Below the pieces are notes generated by a model. The model was not told the DNA's origin, did no database searches, and saw only the letters and a program-made list of their open reading frames with translations. 64,000 nt of DNA from CAZSMK01 sp964608095 (GTDB lineage: Bacteria > Sumerlaeota > Sumerlaeia > MWCT01 > JAGHBZ01), in assembly GCA_964608095.1 (NCBI GenBank), contig CAZSMK010000003.1, positions 1 to 64,000 on the forward strand, given 5' to 3'. Made by a program: the position numbers and the translations under genes. The stretch's first letter is position 1. Every line of letters begins with the position of its first letter. Positions 35,148 through 45,251 of this stretch are shown one piece after another.

Positions 35148-36173
35148 TCATCCGCGAAGGATAACGTTGCCGGCGCCCCTGACAATAGAGCCGATTATGA
35201 AGGCTTTATATCCCTTTTTGTCACAAAAATCTATGATGCGTTCCGGCAGCATGGTATCGACCACAAGAATCATCCCCACACCCATGTTGAAAGTGCGGTA
35301 CATTTCTTCAATGTCAACGGGGCCCAACTTTTGAATCATATTAAAGATGGGGGGGACATCCCATGAATCGATATAAATCTCGGCATCGACCCGGTAAGGA
35401 AGAATACGTGCCAGATTACCTCTTATACCGCCCCCTGTGATGTGAGCGATTCCTTTTATATCGAAGTTTTTTACCAGGTCGAGCATTATTTTTGTATAAA
35501 TGATAGTTGGCTTGAGCAGACTCTCGCCCAACGTCTCCTCGATTTCTTCGTATTCCTCTTCAGGGTCGAGTTTATGTTTATCGAGAAGAATCTTGCGGGC
35601 AAGCGAATAGCCGTTGCTATGTAACCCGTTGGAAGATATGCCAATCAGGACGTCATTGGTTTTAATGCGCTTCCCGTCAACGAGTTTAGCCCTGCTGGCT
35701 ATTCCAACGCCGAAGCCGGCAAGGTCAAATTGCCCTACTTCGTAAAGGCCGGGTAGTTCTGCGGTCTCGCCACCAAGAAGCATACACTTCGCCCTTCGGC
35801 ATCCTTCAATAATACCGGTGATGATTTCCTCGGCGCGGTCTACTTTCAATTTACCGGTAGCGTAATAATCCAGAAAAAAGAGGGGTTCTGCACCGTAGAC
35901 CACGAGGTCATTGACTACCATTGCCACCAAATCTATTCCAATAGTGCTGTACTCGTTCATTAATTCGCAAATAAGGAGTTTTGTACCGACACCATCGGTT
36001 GTGGCAACAAGAACGGGGTCACGATACTCATCCAATTTTAGGGGGAACGTACCGCTGAAACCGCCTATATAAGGTAATTTCTCCTTGATTTTCTCAATAA
36101 AACGGTCGCCTTCATCAATATCTACACCGGCATTTTTATACGTAATGGGTTGAAATTTTCTGCGCTTGCCCAT
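35148..36173 (-). CDS. purM: phosphoribosylformylglycinamidine cyclo-ligase
   Basis: This AIR synthetase closes the imidazole ring of purines using ATP. The 341 residues show the typical start YKNAGVDIDEGDRFIEKIK, VATTDGVGTKLL, MVVNDLVVYGAEPLFFLDYYA, LGGETAELPGLY and HITGGGI. It is complete and shares the PurM/PurL ATP-binding fold with purL in the same cluster. Confidence 0.97.
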   Translation of the reverse strand: MGKRRKFQPITYKNAGVDIDEGDRFIEKIKEKLPYIGGFSGTFPLKLDEYRDPVLVATTDGVGTKLLICELMNEYSTIGIDLVAMVVNDLVVYGAEPLFFLDYYATGKLKVDRAEEIITGIIEGCRRAKCMLLGGETAELPGLYEVGQFDLAGFGVGIASRAKLVDGKRIKTNDVLIGISSNGLHSNGYSLARKILLDKHKLDPEEEYEEIEETLGESLLKPTIIYTKIMLDLVKNFDIKGIAHITGGGIRGNLARILPYRVDAEIYIDSWDVPPIFNMIQKLGPVDIEEMYRTFNMGVGMILVVDTMLPERIIDFCDKKGYKAFIIGSIVRGAGNVILRG

Positions 36174-36232
36174 TATTTTTCCTCCACTAACTTCATAGTC
36201 TAATATGTAATATCCTTAAAAAAAAGGTCAGG

Positions 36233-37636
36233 TCAACTTCTTTTTAGAAACGTCGATTGTTCAAGGCTGTCTTTAGTACAATCCTCGGGACGTCCGCCCG
36301 GATATTTTCCTTCAAAGCATGCGAAACAATACCCCGTGGTTCGTGGAATGACTTTTTTCAATCCATCGAGGCTGAGGTAGCCTAAGGAATCGGCGCCGAT
36401 CTTTTTACAAATTTCCTCAACGGAATTGCTGCTTGCAATGAGCTCCTCCTTACTCGGTGTATCGATACCGAAAAAGCAGGGATGACGCCATGGTGGGCAG
36501 CTCACACGGAAATGTACTTCTTTCGCGCCCGCGTCCCGTACCATTTTTACGATCTTTCCACTGGTGGTTCCTCTAACGATTGAATCGTCGACAACGACCA
36601 CACGCTTACCGCGAATCAGACACTTCACGGTGTTGTATTTGAGCCTTGCGCCGAAATCGCGAATATGTTGTCTGGGCTCGATAAAGGTTCTTCCGACATA
36701 GTGGCTTCTTATCAAGCCTAATTCGAAGGGTATTCCGGATTGTTGCGAGAAGCCGAGGGCGGCTGCATTGGAAGAGTCGGGTACCGGTATCACGATATCT
36801 GCCTCAGCGGGCTGTTCCTGCGCGAGTTGACGACCGAGCATCTCCCTGATGGTATGGACACATTTACCCCCGACAATACTGTCAGGACGCGCATAATAGA
36901 CGTACTCAAAGACGCAAAAGCTCGGTTCCATTTCAGCGAAGGGATGAAAATTCCTGATTCCCTCAGGAGAGAATTCAAGTATCTCGCCGGGTTTCAATTC
37001 GCGAAGCAGCTGAGCATCAACAATATCCAGCGCGCATGATTCGGAGGCAACGAAATAAGCGTTGTCGCCCCTGGAACCGACGCATAAAGGTCTGAAACCG
37101 TGTGGGTCGCGGAGAGCGAACATACGCTGAGGACGCAAGAGAAGGAGTGAATAAGCGCCTTTCAACCTCATGAGAGAGGGCATCAAAGATTCAAGAAAAT
37201 CGTTGCTGCTTTGCTGAGCAATGAGATGTATCAATATTTCGCTATCGGTAGTAGTTTGAAAGATAGCACCGCGATTTTCCAATTCCCGCCTGAGTGAAAG
37301 TGCATTGGTCAGGTTCCCATTGTGAACCACCGCGAGAGTTCCACCGCGATAGTTCGAAACAATGGGTTGTGCATTTTCGATTTGAGACGAGCCGGTGGTG
37401 GAATATCTAACATGTCCGATAGCCATGGTGCCTTTGAGGCGTTCGAGTGAAGCCTCGTCAAAGACATCGGAGACAAGACCGAGACCGCGGTGCATGTAAA
37501 GATGCTTCCCATCGCTTGAACATATACCGGCGCTCTCTTGACCTCTATGCTGAAGGGCATATAAGCCAAGGTAGACTAATTTTGCGGCTTCCGGGTGATT
37601 GAACACACCCATAATTCCGCAGTTCTCTTTTATCAT
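36233..37636 (-). CDS. purF: amidophosphoribosyltransferase
   Basis: It makes phosphoribosylamine from PRPP and glutamine, the committed step of purine synthesis. The class II glutaminase nucleophile is Cys6 in MIKENCGIMG, so a five-residue propeptide must be removed. The PRPP loop is VVVVDDSIVRGTTS. Cysteines in SFCVFEY, CPPWRHPCF and GYCFACFEGK match the [4Fe-4S]-containing Bacillus-type enzyme, which is oxygen sensitive, in keeping with an anaerobe. The 467-residue length is normal. Confidence 0.97.
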   Translation of the reverse strand: MIKENCGIMGVFNHPEAAKLVYLGLYALQHRGQESAGICSSDGKHLYMHRGLGLVSDVFDEASLERLKGTMAIGHVRYSTTGSSQIENAQPIVSNYRGGTLAVVHNGNLTNALSLRRELENRGAIFQTTTDSEILIHLIAQQSSNDFLESLMPSLMRLKGAYSLLLLRPQRMFALRDPHGFRPLCVGSRGDNAYFVASESCALDIVDAQLLRELKPGEILEFSPEGIRNFHPFAEMEPSFCVFEYVYYARPDSIVGGKCVHTIREMLGRQLAQEQPAEADIVIPVPDSSNAAALGFSQQSGIPFELGLIRSHYVGRTFIEPRQHIRDFGARLKYNTVKCLIRGKRVVVVDDSIVRGTTSGKIVKMVRDAGAKEVHFRVSCPPWRHPCFFGIDTPSKEELIASSNSVEEICKKIGADSLGYLSLDGLKKVIPRTTGYCFACFEGKYPGGRPEDCTKDSLEQSTFLKRS

Positions 37637-37701
37637 GATGTCTTATTCACTCCTGACCGGTAATTTTGGGGGAAACAGTTCAGATCTTGAACACGTGACC
37701 G

Positions 37702-39930
37702 TTATTTTTTCCCTTCTGTTTTCTGTTCCCATGGAGAAGTGACATACCATTGTAACATTTCATTTTTTGAAATGTCAACGAGACTCTGGATGACGAATCT
37801 CCCATCGAGTGTAACCTCGCCAAGAACGGTTGCACTAAAAGCCGCCTCATCACATACACGGGAAATTTGTCGGACATGCTCTCCTGAACAGCTGACGAGT
37901 ATTCTCGATTGCGCCTCGTTGAACAGTTCAATATCATCCCGGGTACGTCGAGGGAGTGTGACAGCAACCCCCGCTTGAGGAGAACCCTTCATGAAGGATT
38001 CAGCAAGAGCGACAGCCAGTCCTCCCTCGCTCAAGTCGGTAGCGGATTTCAAGAGATGCTGTTTTGTCAGCTTCAAACAGAGTTCGACAAGACTTGCTGC
38101 AGTATTTAGATCGAGATTCGGGCAAGGACCCATAATGGCGTTGTGCACATATTCAAGATAATGGGTTCCGCCGAGATGGAGTTCCACATCTCTGGGCTCA
38201 ATAAGAAGTATGGCATCGCCTGCGTCCTTGAAGCCGGACGTCATAAGGTCATGGAGAGAAGGAACCTGCCCGATCATACCGATAACGGGGGTTGGATAAA
38301 CCGCCTTGCCTTCATACTCGTTATAAAAGCTGACATTGCCGCCGGTAACGGGTGTATTAAAAGCCCGGCACGCATCGCCCATACCTTTTACACTTTGCTC
38401 GAACTGCCAGAAGATATCCGGTTTTTCGGGATTCCCGAAATTAAGACAGTTGGTGATCGCCATGGGTTTGGCGCCCACAACAGCGAGGTTACGTGCGGCT
38501 TCCGCGACCGCAATCGCCGCACCCTTATAAGGATCAAGATAACAATAAAGACCGTTGCAATCGGCTGTAATGGCAAGCAGTTTCTCAGAACCCCTGATTC
38601 GGAGGACGCCTGCATTCTCTCCAGGGGGCAAAACCGTGTTTGTTTGAACCATGTGATCGTACTGCTGGAAAATCCAACGTTTCGATGCAATAGAGGGTGA
38701 GCCGAGTAGAGTAAGAAGCGTTGATTTATAATCACCCGGCGGGTCGACGTTCTCCGGCGAGAAGACTGGAATCTCTTCGATATATGAGGGCTTCTGAGCC
38801 GTTCTGATACAAGAAGGCGAATCGGATGATATTTTATCAGCGGGAATTTCAGCCACAGTCATGCCGTGTTGCTTTACGCGCATTATGCCATCGTCTGTAA
38901 TTTCCCCGATTATGGTGGGTTCGACTTCCCATTTGTTGAGAATGTTGAGCGCCTTATCCTTTTCCTTTTGTGGGATAATGGCGACCATCCGCTCCTGCGA
39001 TTCAGAGAGCATGAGTTCGTAGGGAGACATATTAGCCGCGCGTTGTGGGACTTTATCGAGCTCGATTTCAATACCGAGCCCGCCCCGTCCAGCGAGTTCA
39101 CAGGTTGAACAGGTAAGACCTGCGGCGCCCATATCCTGCATTGCCTCGACAATGCCGGCTTCAATCAATTCAAGAGAGGCTTCGAGTATTTTTTTGCCCA
39201 TGAAAGGGTCTCCGACCTGAACCGCGGGTCGTTTGCTTGCAGCCTCATCATCGAGTTCTTCGGAGGCAAAGGTGGCGCCATGGATTCCATCTCTGCCGGT
39301 TGCATTGCCGAAATAGACCACAAGGCTGCCGGCTTGACGCGCTTTGGCAAGGGTGAGGTTTTCTTTTTTCATCAAGCCGACACACATCACGTTAATCAGG
39401 GGGTTTCCGTTATAGGCGGGGGAGAAGTACACGTCGCCCCCGACAGTGGGCACACCGACACAATTGCCATAATCGGCGATTCCTGCGACAACGCCTTCAG
39501 CAATAAAGCGATTCCGAACCTGTGCGGGGTCGCCGAACCTGAGAGGATCTACAAGGGCGATAGGACGTGCACCCATGGTAAAAATATCGCGGAGAATTCC
39601 TCCTATACCGGTAGCGGCGCCTTGAAAGGGTTCTATAGCGGATGGATGGTTATGCGATTCGATTTTGAATGCAATGGCAAAGCCGTCGGAGAAATCGATG
39701 ACGCCTGCATTCTCTCCGGGTCCCTGAAGTATATGTTCACCCTCGGTAGGCAATGTCTTGAGGAGATTTTTCGAGCTTTTATAACAGCAATGTTCGCTCC
39801 ACATGACGGAAAAAATGCCCAGTTCGGTGAAGGTGGGTTTCCGTCCCAGGATTATCATAATTTGATTATATTCATCCTCGGAAAGCCCATGTGCTTCGAT
39901 CAGTTCCGATGTTATTTCCGGTTCTTTCAT
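37702..39930 (-). CDS. purL: phosphoribosylformylglycinamidine synthase, PurL subunit
   Basis: This is the synthetase subunit of FGAM synthase in the small (three-protein) form, 742 residues. The motifs include SEHCCYKSSK, IESHNHPSAIEPFQGAATG, VGGDVYFSP and GGNVSFYNE. This form needs PurS and PurQ (glutaminase); neither gene is in the window, so they must lie elsewhere. It is the first gene of the pur block, with no purine riboswitch-like fold visible upstream. Confidence 0.97.
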   Translation of the reverse strand: MKEPEITSELIEAHGLSEDEYNQIMIILGRKPTFTELGIFSVMWSEHCCYKSSKNLLKTLPTEGEHILQGPGENAGVIDFSDGFAIAFKIESHNHPSAIEPFQGAATGIGGILRDIFTMGARPIALVDPLRFGDPAQVRNRFIAEGVVAGIADYGNCVGVPTVGGDVYFSPAYNGNPLINVMCVGLMKKENLTLAKARQAGSLVVYFGNATGRDGIHGATFASEELDDEAASKRPAVQVGDPFMGKKILEASLELIEAGIVEAMQDMGAAGLTCSTCELAGRGGLGIEIELDKVPQRAANMSPYELMLSESQERMVAIIPQKEKDKALNILNKWEVEPTIIGEITDDGIMRVKQHGMTVAEIPADKISSDSPSCIRTAQKPSYIEEIPVFSPENVDPPGDYKSTLLTLLGSPSIASKRWIFQQYDHMVQTNTVLPPGENAGVLRIRGSEKLLAITADCNGLYCYLDPYKGAAIAVAEAARNLAVVGAKPMAITNCLNFGNPEKPDIFWQFEQSVKGMGDACRAFNTPVTGGNVSFYNEYEGKAVYPTPVIGMIGQVPSLHDLMTSGFKDAGDAILLIEPRDVELHLGGTHYLEYVHNAIMGPCPNLDLNTAASLVELCLKLTKQHLLKSATDLSEGGLAVALAESFMKGSPQAGVAVTLPRRTRDDIELFNEAQSRILVSCSGEHVRQISRVCDEAAFSATVLGEVTLDGRFVIQSLVDISKNEMLQWYVTSPWEQKTEGKK

Positions 39931-40087
39931 ACGACTCTTTCCTGTCTGAGAAATGCTCGAGGAAGGTTGTAGTATTAAAAAATAAACGAACGAAAGTATC
40001 TTTAAATCATAGAATAAAACTTTGCAAGAGGTAAATGCAAAGACGACTTAGATAACAATCTTTGTTTGCTCCGGCGCTGTCAGGATG

Positions 40088-41377
40088 TCAGGACGGCTTC
40101 TTAACAAGGCGTACTTGTCCGATTCTCAATCCGTCCATTGATATTATTTCGAGGCGTACATTGTCCACGTCGATCGTTTGTCCCTGGCTGGGAATCTCGC
40201 CGAGTTTTCTCTGGATCAATCCACCGAGGGTCTCATAGCCCTCCTTAGGTAATGATAAGCCAAGGCGGTGATTGAGATCGTCCAGATCGATCACTGCTTC
40301 CATGACATACGTGTGCTCCGCTTCTTCTATTATATCGATGTGTATACGGTCGAATTCATCTTCTATTTCGCCGACCACCTCTTCTATGACATCCTCAAGA
40401 GTAATCCACCCGCTGCATGCGCCGAATTCATCAACCACGATAGCCATCTGTTCTCCTCGTTTGAGAAATTGTTCAAGCAGATCGTCAAGGGGTTTTGTCT
40501 CCGGCACATAGTATGCCTTGCAAATGAAGTCTTCGAGACGTTTGTCGGTCAGGTCTGAACGCAACAGGTGATAGATATCGACATATCCGATTAAATTGAT
40601 TACCTTATCTTTGTAAACAGGGAAGCGGGAGAAACCAGTCTTTCCCGCAAGCTCAATGACGCTATTTACGGTTTCCTTACCGAGCCGAATGGCAATAACA
40701 TCATTTATGGGTTTCATCCCTTCACGTGTTAGAGTCTTTTCAAGTCCGAAGATTCTTCTTATCATGTCGCGCTCGGATGGTTTGCCATTCTCGGGTTCTT
40801 TGCCCGTCTCGGAGCCTATCATGCGCAATAAATCATCTTTGGTAAACGTGACGGGTTGAGGTTGTCGACGTATTCCGAATGGAGAAAAAAGGATTATGGT
40901 TATGGCGTTGAATATTTTAATGATGGGAAGAAAAATGATTTCAAAGAAGTGCAAGGGTTTTCCCAGCAAGAGCAGCATCTTTGTGGATTTCTGTCGAAAA
41001 ATTTGTTTAGGCAAGATTTCGGCAAAAATGAGAAAGAGAGGAGTCAAGATAACGAGGTTGATCACCTCTTTGCTGGTGACTGTGCCCCAGAGGAAGGTGG
41101 CGGTGGACTCGGGAAGCAAAAGGGTGAAGAATTTTCTGCCGAAGAGAGACGCCAGAACCAGGCAAATATTATTTCCGACGAGTACGACGGCGATAACGTG
41201 TTGAATATCGCTTATCATTTTAAGAATTTCCGCAGCCCGCTCGTTTCCCTTCATCTCGAGATGCTGAAGACGTGCCTTATTTGCCGATATGGACGCAGTC
41301 TCCATACCTGAAAAGAAGGCGGAAAGGATGAGAAACACCAGTACGCCGATTATGTATGTGATAGCGATGAACGACAT
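40088..41377 (-). CDS. CNNM/DUF21-CBS-CorC family membrane protein (first of a pair)
   Basis: The N-terminal DUF21 domain has about four membrane helices (YIIGVLVFLILSAFFSGMETASIS). A cytoplasmic CBS-domain pair follows (about residues 205-330), then a CorC/HlyC transporter-associated domain (YVMEAVIDLDDLNHRLGLSLP, TLGGLIQRKLGEIPSQGQ). The family is linked to Mg2+ or Co2+ export and resistance. Older hemolysin names are not supported by function. It lies 3 nt after the paralogue, so the pair is co-transcribed and may form a heteromer. Confidence 0.9.
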   Translation of the reverse strand: MSFIAITYIIGVLVFLILSAFFSGMETASISANKARLQHLEMKGNERAAEILKMISDIQHVIAVVLVGNNICLVLASLFGRKFFTLLLPESTATFLWGTVTSKEVINLVILTPLFLIFAEILPKQIFRQKSTKMLLLLGKPLHFFEIIFLPIIKIFNAITIILFSPFGIRRQPQPVTFTKDDLLRMIGSETGKEPENGKPSERDMIRRIFGLEKTLTREGMKPINDVIAIRLGKETVNSVIELAGKTGFSRFPVYKDKVINLIGYVDIYHLLRSDLTDKRLEDFICKAYYVPETKPLDDLLEQFLKRGEQMAIVVDEFGACSGWITLEDVIEEVVGEIEDEFDRIHIDIIEEAEHTYVMEAVIDLDDLNHRLGLSLPKEGYETLGGLIQRKLGEIPSQGQTIDVDNVRLEIISMDGLRIGQVRLVKKPS

Positions 41378-41380
41378 TGA

Positions 41381-42697
41381 TTATTTATCCGATTGCTCGA
41401 TGTTGTTTTTGGCCTCGTTGGGTAGGGAATGAATTATTATTTTTATCTGGGTCAAGCGGCGTTTAGTCTTCTGTACTACAATGAATTCGACACCATTCAC
41501 CGTGAGCGCTTCATCTTTTTCAGGGATTCTTTCGAGGGTATTAATGACAAAGCCTGCGATTGTCTGGGCAATCTTTTCAGAAAGGTTAAGCCCCAGTTCC
41601 TCGTTTATTCGCCATACTTCAGTACTTCCGGAGACCAGGTATTCATTCTCCGCGGTCTTTTGTATAAATGTGAGCCTTCGTGCCGAAGTCTCTTCGAGTT
41701 CTGAGACGATCTCCTCGAGCACGTCCTGAAGTGTCACCACCCCGGCAATGCCTCCATATTCATCCACTACTATGGAGAGATGGGAATGATGTTGCTGAAA
41801 ATCACGTAACAAAGCTATGAGTGGTTGTGTCGGTGGTGCGATAACGGGTTCCCGTAACAGTTCTTCAAGAGGCTTGTCAGGGTTGAGAAAAAGATCCTTG
41901 GCGTGAAGGACACCCACTACATTATCTATTTGATTCTTATAGATAATCACGCGGTTGTGGTTTCCCTCCTTGAGTGCAGCAAGCAGTTTTGTACGGTCAA
42001 GGTCGATCGGGTATGCTTCAATTTCCATACGAGGCGTCATCACCTCTTCGACGATGGTATCACCCAGCTCCAGCACGCCTTCTATCATTTCTTGTTCATC
42101 TTCGGGAAGGATGTTGGTGACCTCGCTGGTAGCAAGCAGAATTTTTATTTCTTCCTCGCTCAAGGTCGCGGTCTGCAGTGCCGGTTCCACGTGTAAGATT
42201 TTTAACACCGAGTCGGTGAAAATATGTATGAGCTCGCGAAAGGGCACGATGAGATAGTGCCAGAAGAGGAGAGGGAATCCGACAAGGAGTGCGAAAGACT
42301 CGGCATGGCTTATTCCTATTGTTTTCGGTGTAATTTCTCCGACAATGAGAATGACAATGGCGACCGCAACAGCACCAATGATAAAGGATAGAACGGGTGA
42401 ATGCTGAATATACCGTTCAGCAAGGATGCCGGCACATAGAGCCGCCGCTATATTGACAATCGTGTTGCCGAGCAAAATGGTGGTAAGAGTTTCATTAGGA
42501 GATTGAAGCATTTTCAAAACAGGTCGAGATAGATGCGGGTGGCGTTGCGAGAGAGTGTTTAACCGCATCTTATCCAGCGAAAACAACGCGGTCTCTGAAC
42601 CCGAGAAGAGAGCTGAGAGTAGCAGGAAGAAGAGAAGAAGAATGAAAAGAGGAAGAAGGGAATAAGAAGAGGGTGATGAGGAAGCAGCAGCAACCAT
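41381..42697 (-). CDS. CNNM/DUF21-CBS-CorC family membrane protein (second of a pair)
   Basis: This is a paralogue of the following gene with the same order: a DUF21 membrane domain (FFLLLSALFSGSETALFSL), a CBS pair (about 270 residues in) and a CorC/HlyC domain (YLVSGSTEVWRINEELGLNL, TIAGFVINTLERIPEKDE). The start is unclear. I give the ATG at 42697, close to the first helix as in most relatives. The frame is open to an ATG at 42808 and a TTG at 42835, and none has a good ribosome site. It is probably a divalent-cation transporter. It is divergent from nfeD. Confidence 0.88.
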   Translation of the reverse strand: MVAAASSSPSSYSLLPLFILLLFFLLLSALFSGSETALFSLDKMRLNTLSQRHPHLSRPVLKMLQSPNETLTTILLGNTIVNIAAALCAGILAERYIQHSPVLSFIIGAVAVAIVILIVGEITPKTIGISHAESFALLVGFPLLFWHYLIVPFRELIHIFTDSVLKILHVEPALQTATLSEEEIKILLATSEVTNILPEDEQEMIEGVLELGDTIVEEVMTPRMEIEAYPIDLDRTKLLAALKEGNHNRVIIYKNQIDNVVGVLHAKDLFLNPDKPLEELLREPVIAPPTQPLIALLRDFQQHHSHLSIVVDEYGGIAGVVTLQDVLEEIVSELEETSARRLTFIQKTAENEYLVSGSTEVWRINEELGLNLSEKIAQTIAGFVINTLERIPEKDEALTVNGVEFIVVQKTKRRLTQIKIIIHSLPNEAKNNIEQSDK

Positions 42698-42856
42698 CGC
42701 CCGGACACAATCGACCGAGTCAAGGCTCGAAAACACCTCTATGTTATCTATAAATGACGTCGAGTCCAACGTTATAGCCTTCACACCGATACAATGTATT
42801 ACACCCATTATAACGATCAATTGAGCCTCTGGCAACTTATTTATTGTAAATTATCC

Positions 42857-42885
42857 TTGATTACTAAACTTATATTGTATTAAAT
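42857..42885 (+). promoter_or_regulatory. candidate promoter for nfeD-slipin
   Basis: TTGATT (42857-42862) and TTAAAT (42880-42885) are separated by 17 nt in an AT-rich stretch, 45 nt upstream of the nfeD ATG. The match is moderate. Confidence 0.3.
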
Positions 42886-42930
42886 CTTATCCACATTCGT
42901 AAACTAAAAGAAGAGAGAAAGGGAATAACA

Positions 42931-43362
42931 ATGCAAGCCTGGCTTATATGGATAATATTCGCTGCGATCCTTCTGGTTGCCGAGATTTTCACGGCGGGTT
43001 TTTTTCTCATGTGGTTTTCGGTCGCCGCCGGGGTTGCCGGTTTACTTGCACTGGCAGGCTTAGGTCTCGCCGTTCAATGGGCGGCATTTGTCGTCTTGTC
43101 CGTAGTGCTTGTCATTGCCTCCCGTCCACTCGCGGATAAAATGGCGGGGAAACAACCCCCGGGTGTCGGCGCTGACCGGTATATAGATTGTGCCGGCATC
43201 GTCATCGAGCAAATCGACCCGGAGAAAGGAACGGGACTTGTTCGAGTAAAGGGAGATGAATGGCGTGCAGAAAGCTCCGATGGCACTACGCTTCCGGAGG
43301 GGACAAAAATTCAAGTCATTGCAGTCGACGGAACGCGATTGGTTGTACGTAGAAAAATATAA
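42931..43362 (+). CDS. NfeD-family membrane protein
   Basis: This 143-residue protein has two to three N-terminal membrane helices (LIWIIFAAILLVAEIF, LALAGLGLAVQWAAFVVLSVVLVIA). A C-terminal OB-fold domain follows (YIDCAGIVIEQIDPEKGTGLVRVKGDEWRA and VDGTRLVVRR), the typical short NfeD form. NfeD proteins pair with slipins, and the next gene is one. GAGAAAGGGA precedes the ATG. It has a likely role in membrane microdomain or protein quality control. Confidence 0.93.
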   Translation: MQAWLIWIIFAAILLVAEIFTAGFFLMWFSVAAGVAGLLALAGLGLAVQWAAFVVLSVVLVIASRPLADKMAGKQPPGVGADRYIDCAGIVIEQIDPEKGTGLVRVKGDEWRAESSDGTTLPEGTKIQVIAVDGTRLVVRRKI

Positions 43363-43411
43363 TAGTATATGTACGTGAAAAAAATCTTTGCACATACAGA
43401 GGAGGAATCTC

Positions 43412-44350
43412 ATGGATTCAGCAATAGTGGTCTTTTTTGTCATTGCAGGTATTGCAATCTTTATTATTGCCTCGCAAGCGTTAAAGATCGTTCGTCCGTG
43501 GGAACGAGGCTTGATCGAACGGCTGGGCAGGTATAAACGTACGGTCGACAGCGGACTTAAGGTGTTAGTGCCCTTTTTAGAGCACATTCTGCGAGTAGAT
43601 ATGCGCGAACAAGTCGTTGATGTTCCTCCCCAGGATGTCATAACCCAGGATAACGTAGTCGTCAAAGTCGATGCCGTGGTGTATTTCGAGGTCACGGACC
43701 CCGTAAAGGTCACCTACAATGTTGCCAACTTTTATCTTGCCGCGATTAAACTCGCCCAGACCAACTTACGTAACCTCGTCGGTGATATGGAGCTCGATAA
43801 GTCGCTCACCTCGCGTGAAGTGATCAACACGAAGCTTCGGCAGATTCTGGACGATGCGACAGACCGGTGGGGAGTTAAAGTAACGCGTGTCGAGCTGCAG
43901 CGAATCGAACCCCCAGCAGATGTGACGCAGGCAATGCATCGCCAGATGAAGGCGGAGCGAGATCGGCGTGCCGCCATCCTGGAAGCGGAAGGGCTCAAAC
44001 AAGCCGCCATCCTCAAAGCCGAAGGACAGAGGCAAGCGTACATTCTCGAGGCGGAAGGCAAAGCCGAAGCGGTCAAGAAAGTAGCTGACGCGGAAAAATA
44101 CAAGCGCATCACCGTAGCGTTGGGTGAAGCTGACGCGGTAAAGACGGTGTATAACGCCATTCACGAAGGTGCTCCCACCAATGATCTTATTGCGATCAAA
44201 TATCTTGAGGCATTGCAATCCATCGCCAATGGTAAAGCGACCAAGATCTTTCTTCCTCTCGAAGCATCGGGCGTAATGGGGAGCATCGCAGGCGTAGCGG
44301 AGCTGTTCAAAGAACAAAAGAGAGGGCGGGAAAGCAGCGAAGAAAAGTAG
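43412..44350 (+). CDS. slipin (SPFH/stomatin-like protein)
   Basis: I use the ATG at 43412 with GGAGGA just upstream; an upstream TTG at 43388 lacks support. The N-terminal membrane anchor is residues 1-22 (AIVVFFVIAGIAIFIIASQ). The SPFH domain follows (IVRPWERGLIERLGRYKRTVD...VDVPPQDVITQDNVVVKVDAVVYFEV). A coiled coil rich in Ala, Glu and Lys spans about residues 200-245. Slipins oligomerise on membranes and act with NfeD. At 312 residues it is an ordinary member. Confidence 0.95.
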   Translation: MDSAIVVFFVIAGIAIFIIASQALKIVRPWERGLIERLGRYKRTVDSGLKVLVPFLEHILRVDMREQVVDVPPQDVITQDNVVVKVDAVVYFEVTDPVKVTYNVANFYLAAIKLAQTNLRNLVGDMELDKSLTSREVINTKLRQILDDATDRWGVKVTRVELQRIEPPADVTQAMHRQMKAERDRRAAILEAEGLKQAAILKAEGQRQAYILEAEGKAEAVKKVADAEKYKRITVALGEADAVKTVYNAIHEGAPTNDLIAIKYLEALQSIANGKATKIFLPLEASGVMGSIAGVAELFKEQKRGRESSEEK

Positions 44351-44422
44351 GGTCTAAGATCAGGGATACCACCACGCACTTTGGGATATTCATGACGTTA
44401 CTTTGCCACCGGATGAAGATTT

Positions 44423-45094
44423 ATGACAAAACCTAAACGCGGGACTTTCTCACTAACGCGGGCAATGACCTACCTGAGGAAGAAAGCGCAAGAATGGCGC
44501 CTGCCAACGGTTACCGAGCATGCGCGGTTTCAAAGAGACCCATTCCGTGTGTTGATATCCACTATACTCAGTTCGCGCACAAAAGACGAGGTGACAAGGG
44601 CTGCGACGCGGCGGCTTTTTGCACGGGCTGCTACACCCGATGATATGCTCTCCATTCCGGAAAAAGAGATCGCCCGCTTGATTTTTCCCGTAGGATTTTA
44701 TAATACCAAGGCGCGCATGATTCGGAACACCTGTGCAGCCCTGGTCGCTCATCATGAGGGGAAAGTGCCGGAGGAAATGAACCAACTTCTTGAACTTCCC
44801 GGTGTGGGCAGAAAAACCGCAAACCTGGTGATTACGCTCGGTTTTCGTAAAGCCGGTATTTGCGTCGATACCCACGTCCACCGGATAAGCAATCGTTGGG
44901 GAATAGTCCGGACAAAGACTCCTCAAAAGACCGAAGAGGCGTTGCGACGAGTCCTCCCACGACGCTACTGGCTCGAATTTAATTCGCTCCTTGTTGCATT
45001 CGGTCAAAATATTTGTACACCCCTTTCGCCACGCTGTTCGGAATGCGGGCTAACGAGTTTTTGCCCGAAAATCGGGGTGAACACGCATCGCTAA
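44423..45094 (+). CDS. nth: endonuclease III-type DNA glycosylase/lyase
   Basis: This base-excision-repair enzyme removes oxidised pyrimidines. The helix-hairpin-helix is LLELPGVGRKTANLV with the catalytic Lys in GRKT. The catalytic Asp lies in VDTHVHRISNRWG. The C-terminal [4Fe-4S] loop has four cysteines spaced CTPLSPRCSECGLTSFC. The 223-residue length is standard. The preceding slipin ends 72 nt upstream. Confidence 0.95.
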   Translation: MTKPKRGTFSLTRAMTYLRKKAQEWRLPTVTEHARFQRDPFRVLISTILSSRTKDEVTRAATRRLFARAATPDDMLSIPEKEIARLIFPVGFYNTKARMIRNTCAALVAHHEGKVPEEMNQLLELPGVGRKTANLVITLGFRKAGICVDTHVHRISNRWGIVRTKTPQKTEEALRRVLPRRYWLEFNSLLVAFGQNICTPLSPRCSECGLTSFCPKIGVNTHR

Positions 45095-45251
45095 AGCGTC
45101 CTTTTTATCCAGATAGTTGTTGCTGCTCCTCCGTGTGTCGTTTGGCGTAATGTATGGTTCGGAGAAAAATAACGCACAACAATAAAGAACTCCCTTGATT
45201 TTTAACCTGAAGTGCAAAATACTTTTCAGATTTCCTTAAGGATAAAAATGT

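Noticed and set aside
39280..39972. 230-codon plus-strand frame opposite purL
   Set aside because: It is fully antisense to the conserved purL N-terminus with no protein-like features.
39931..40087. Purine riboswitch or PurR operator ahead of purL
   Set aside because: I looked for the conserved loops of a purine aptamer and for a PurBox and saw neither. Only a weak promoter-like pair (TTGCAA, TAAAGA) is present.
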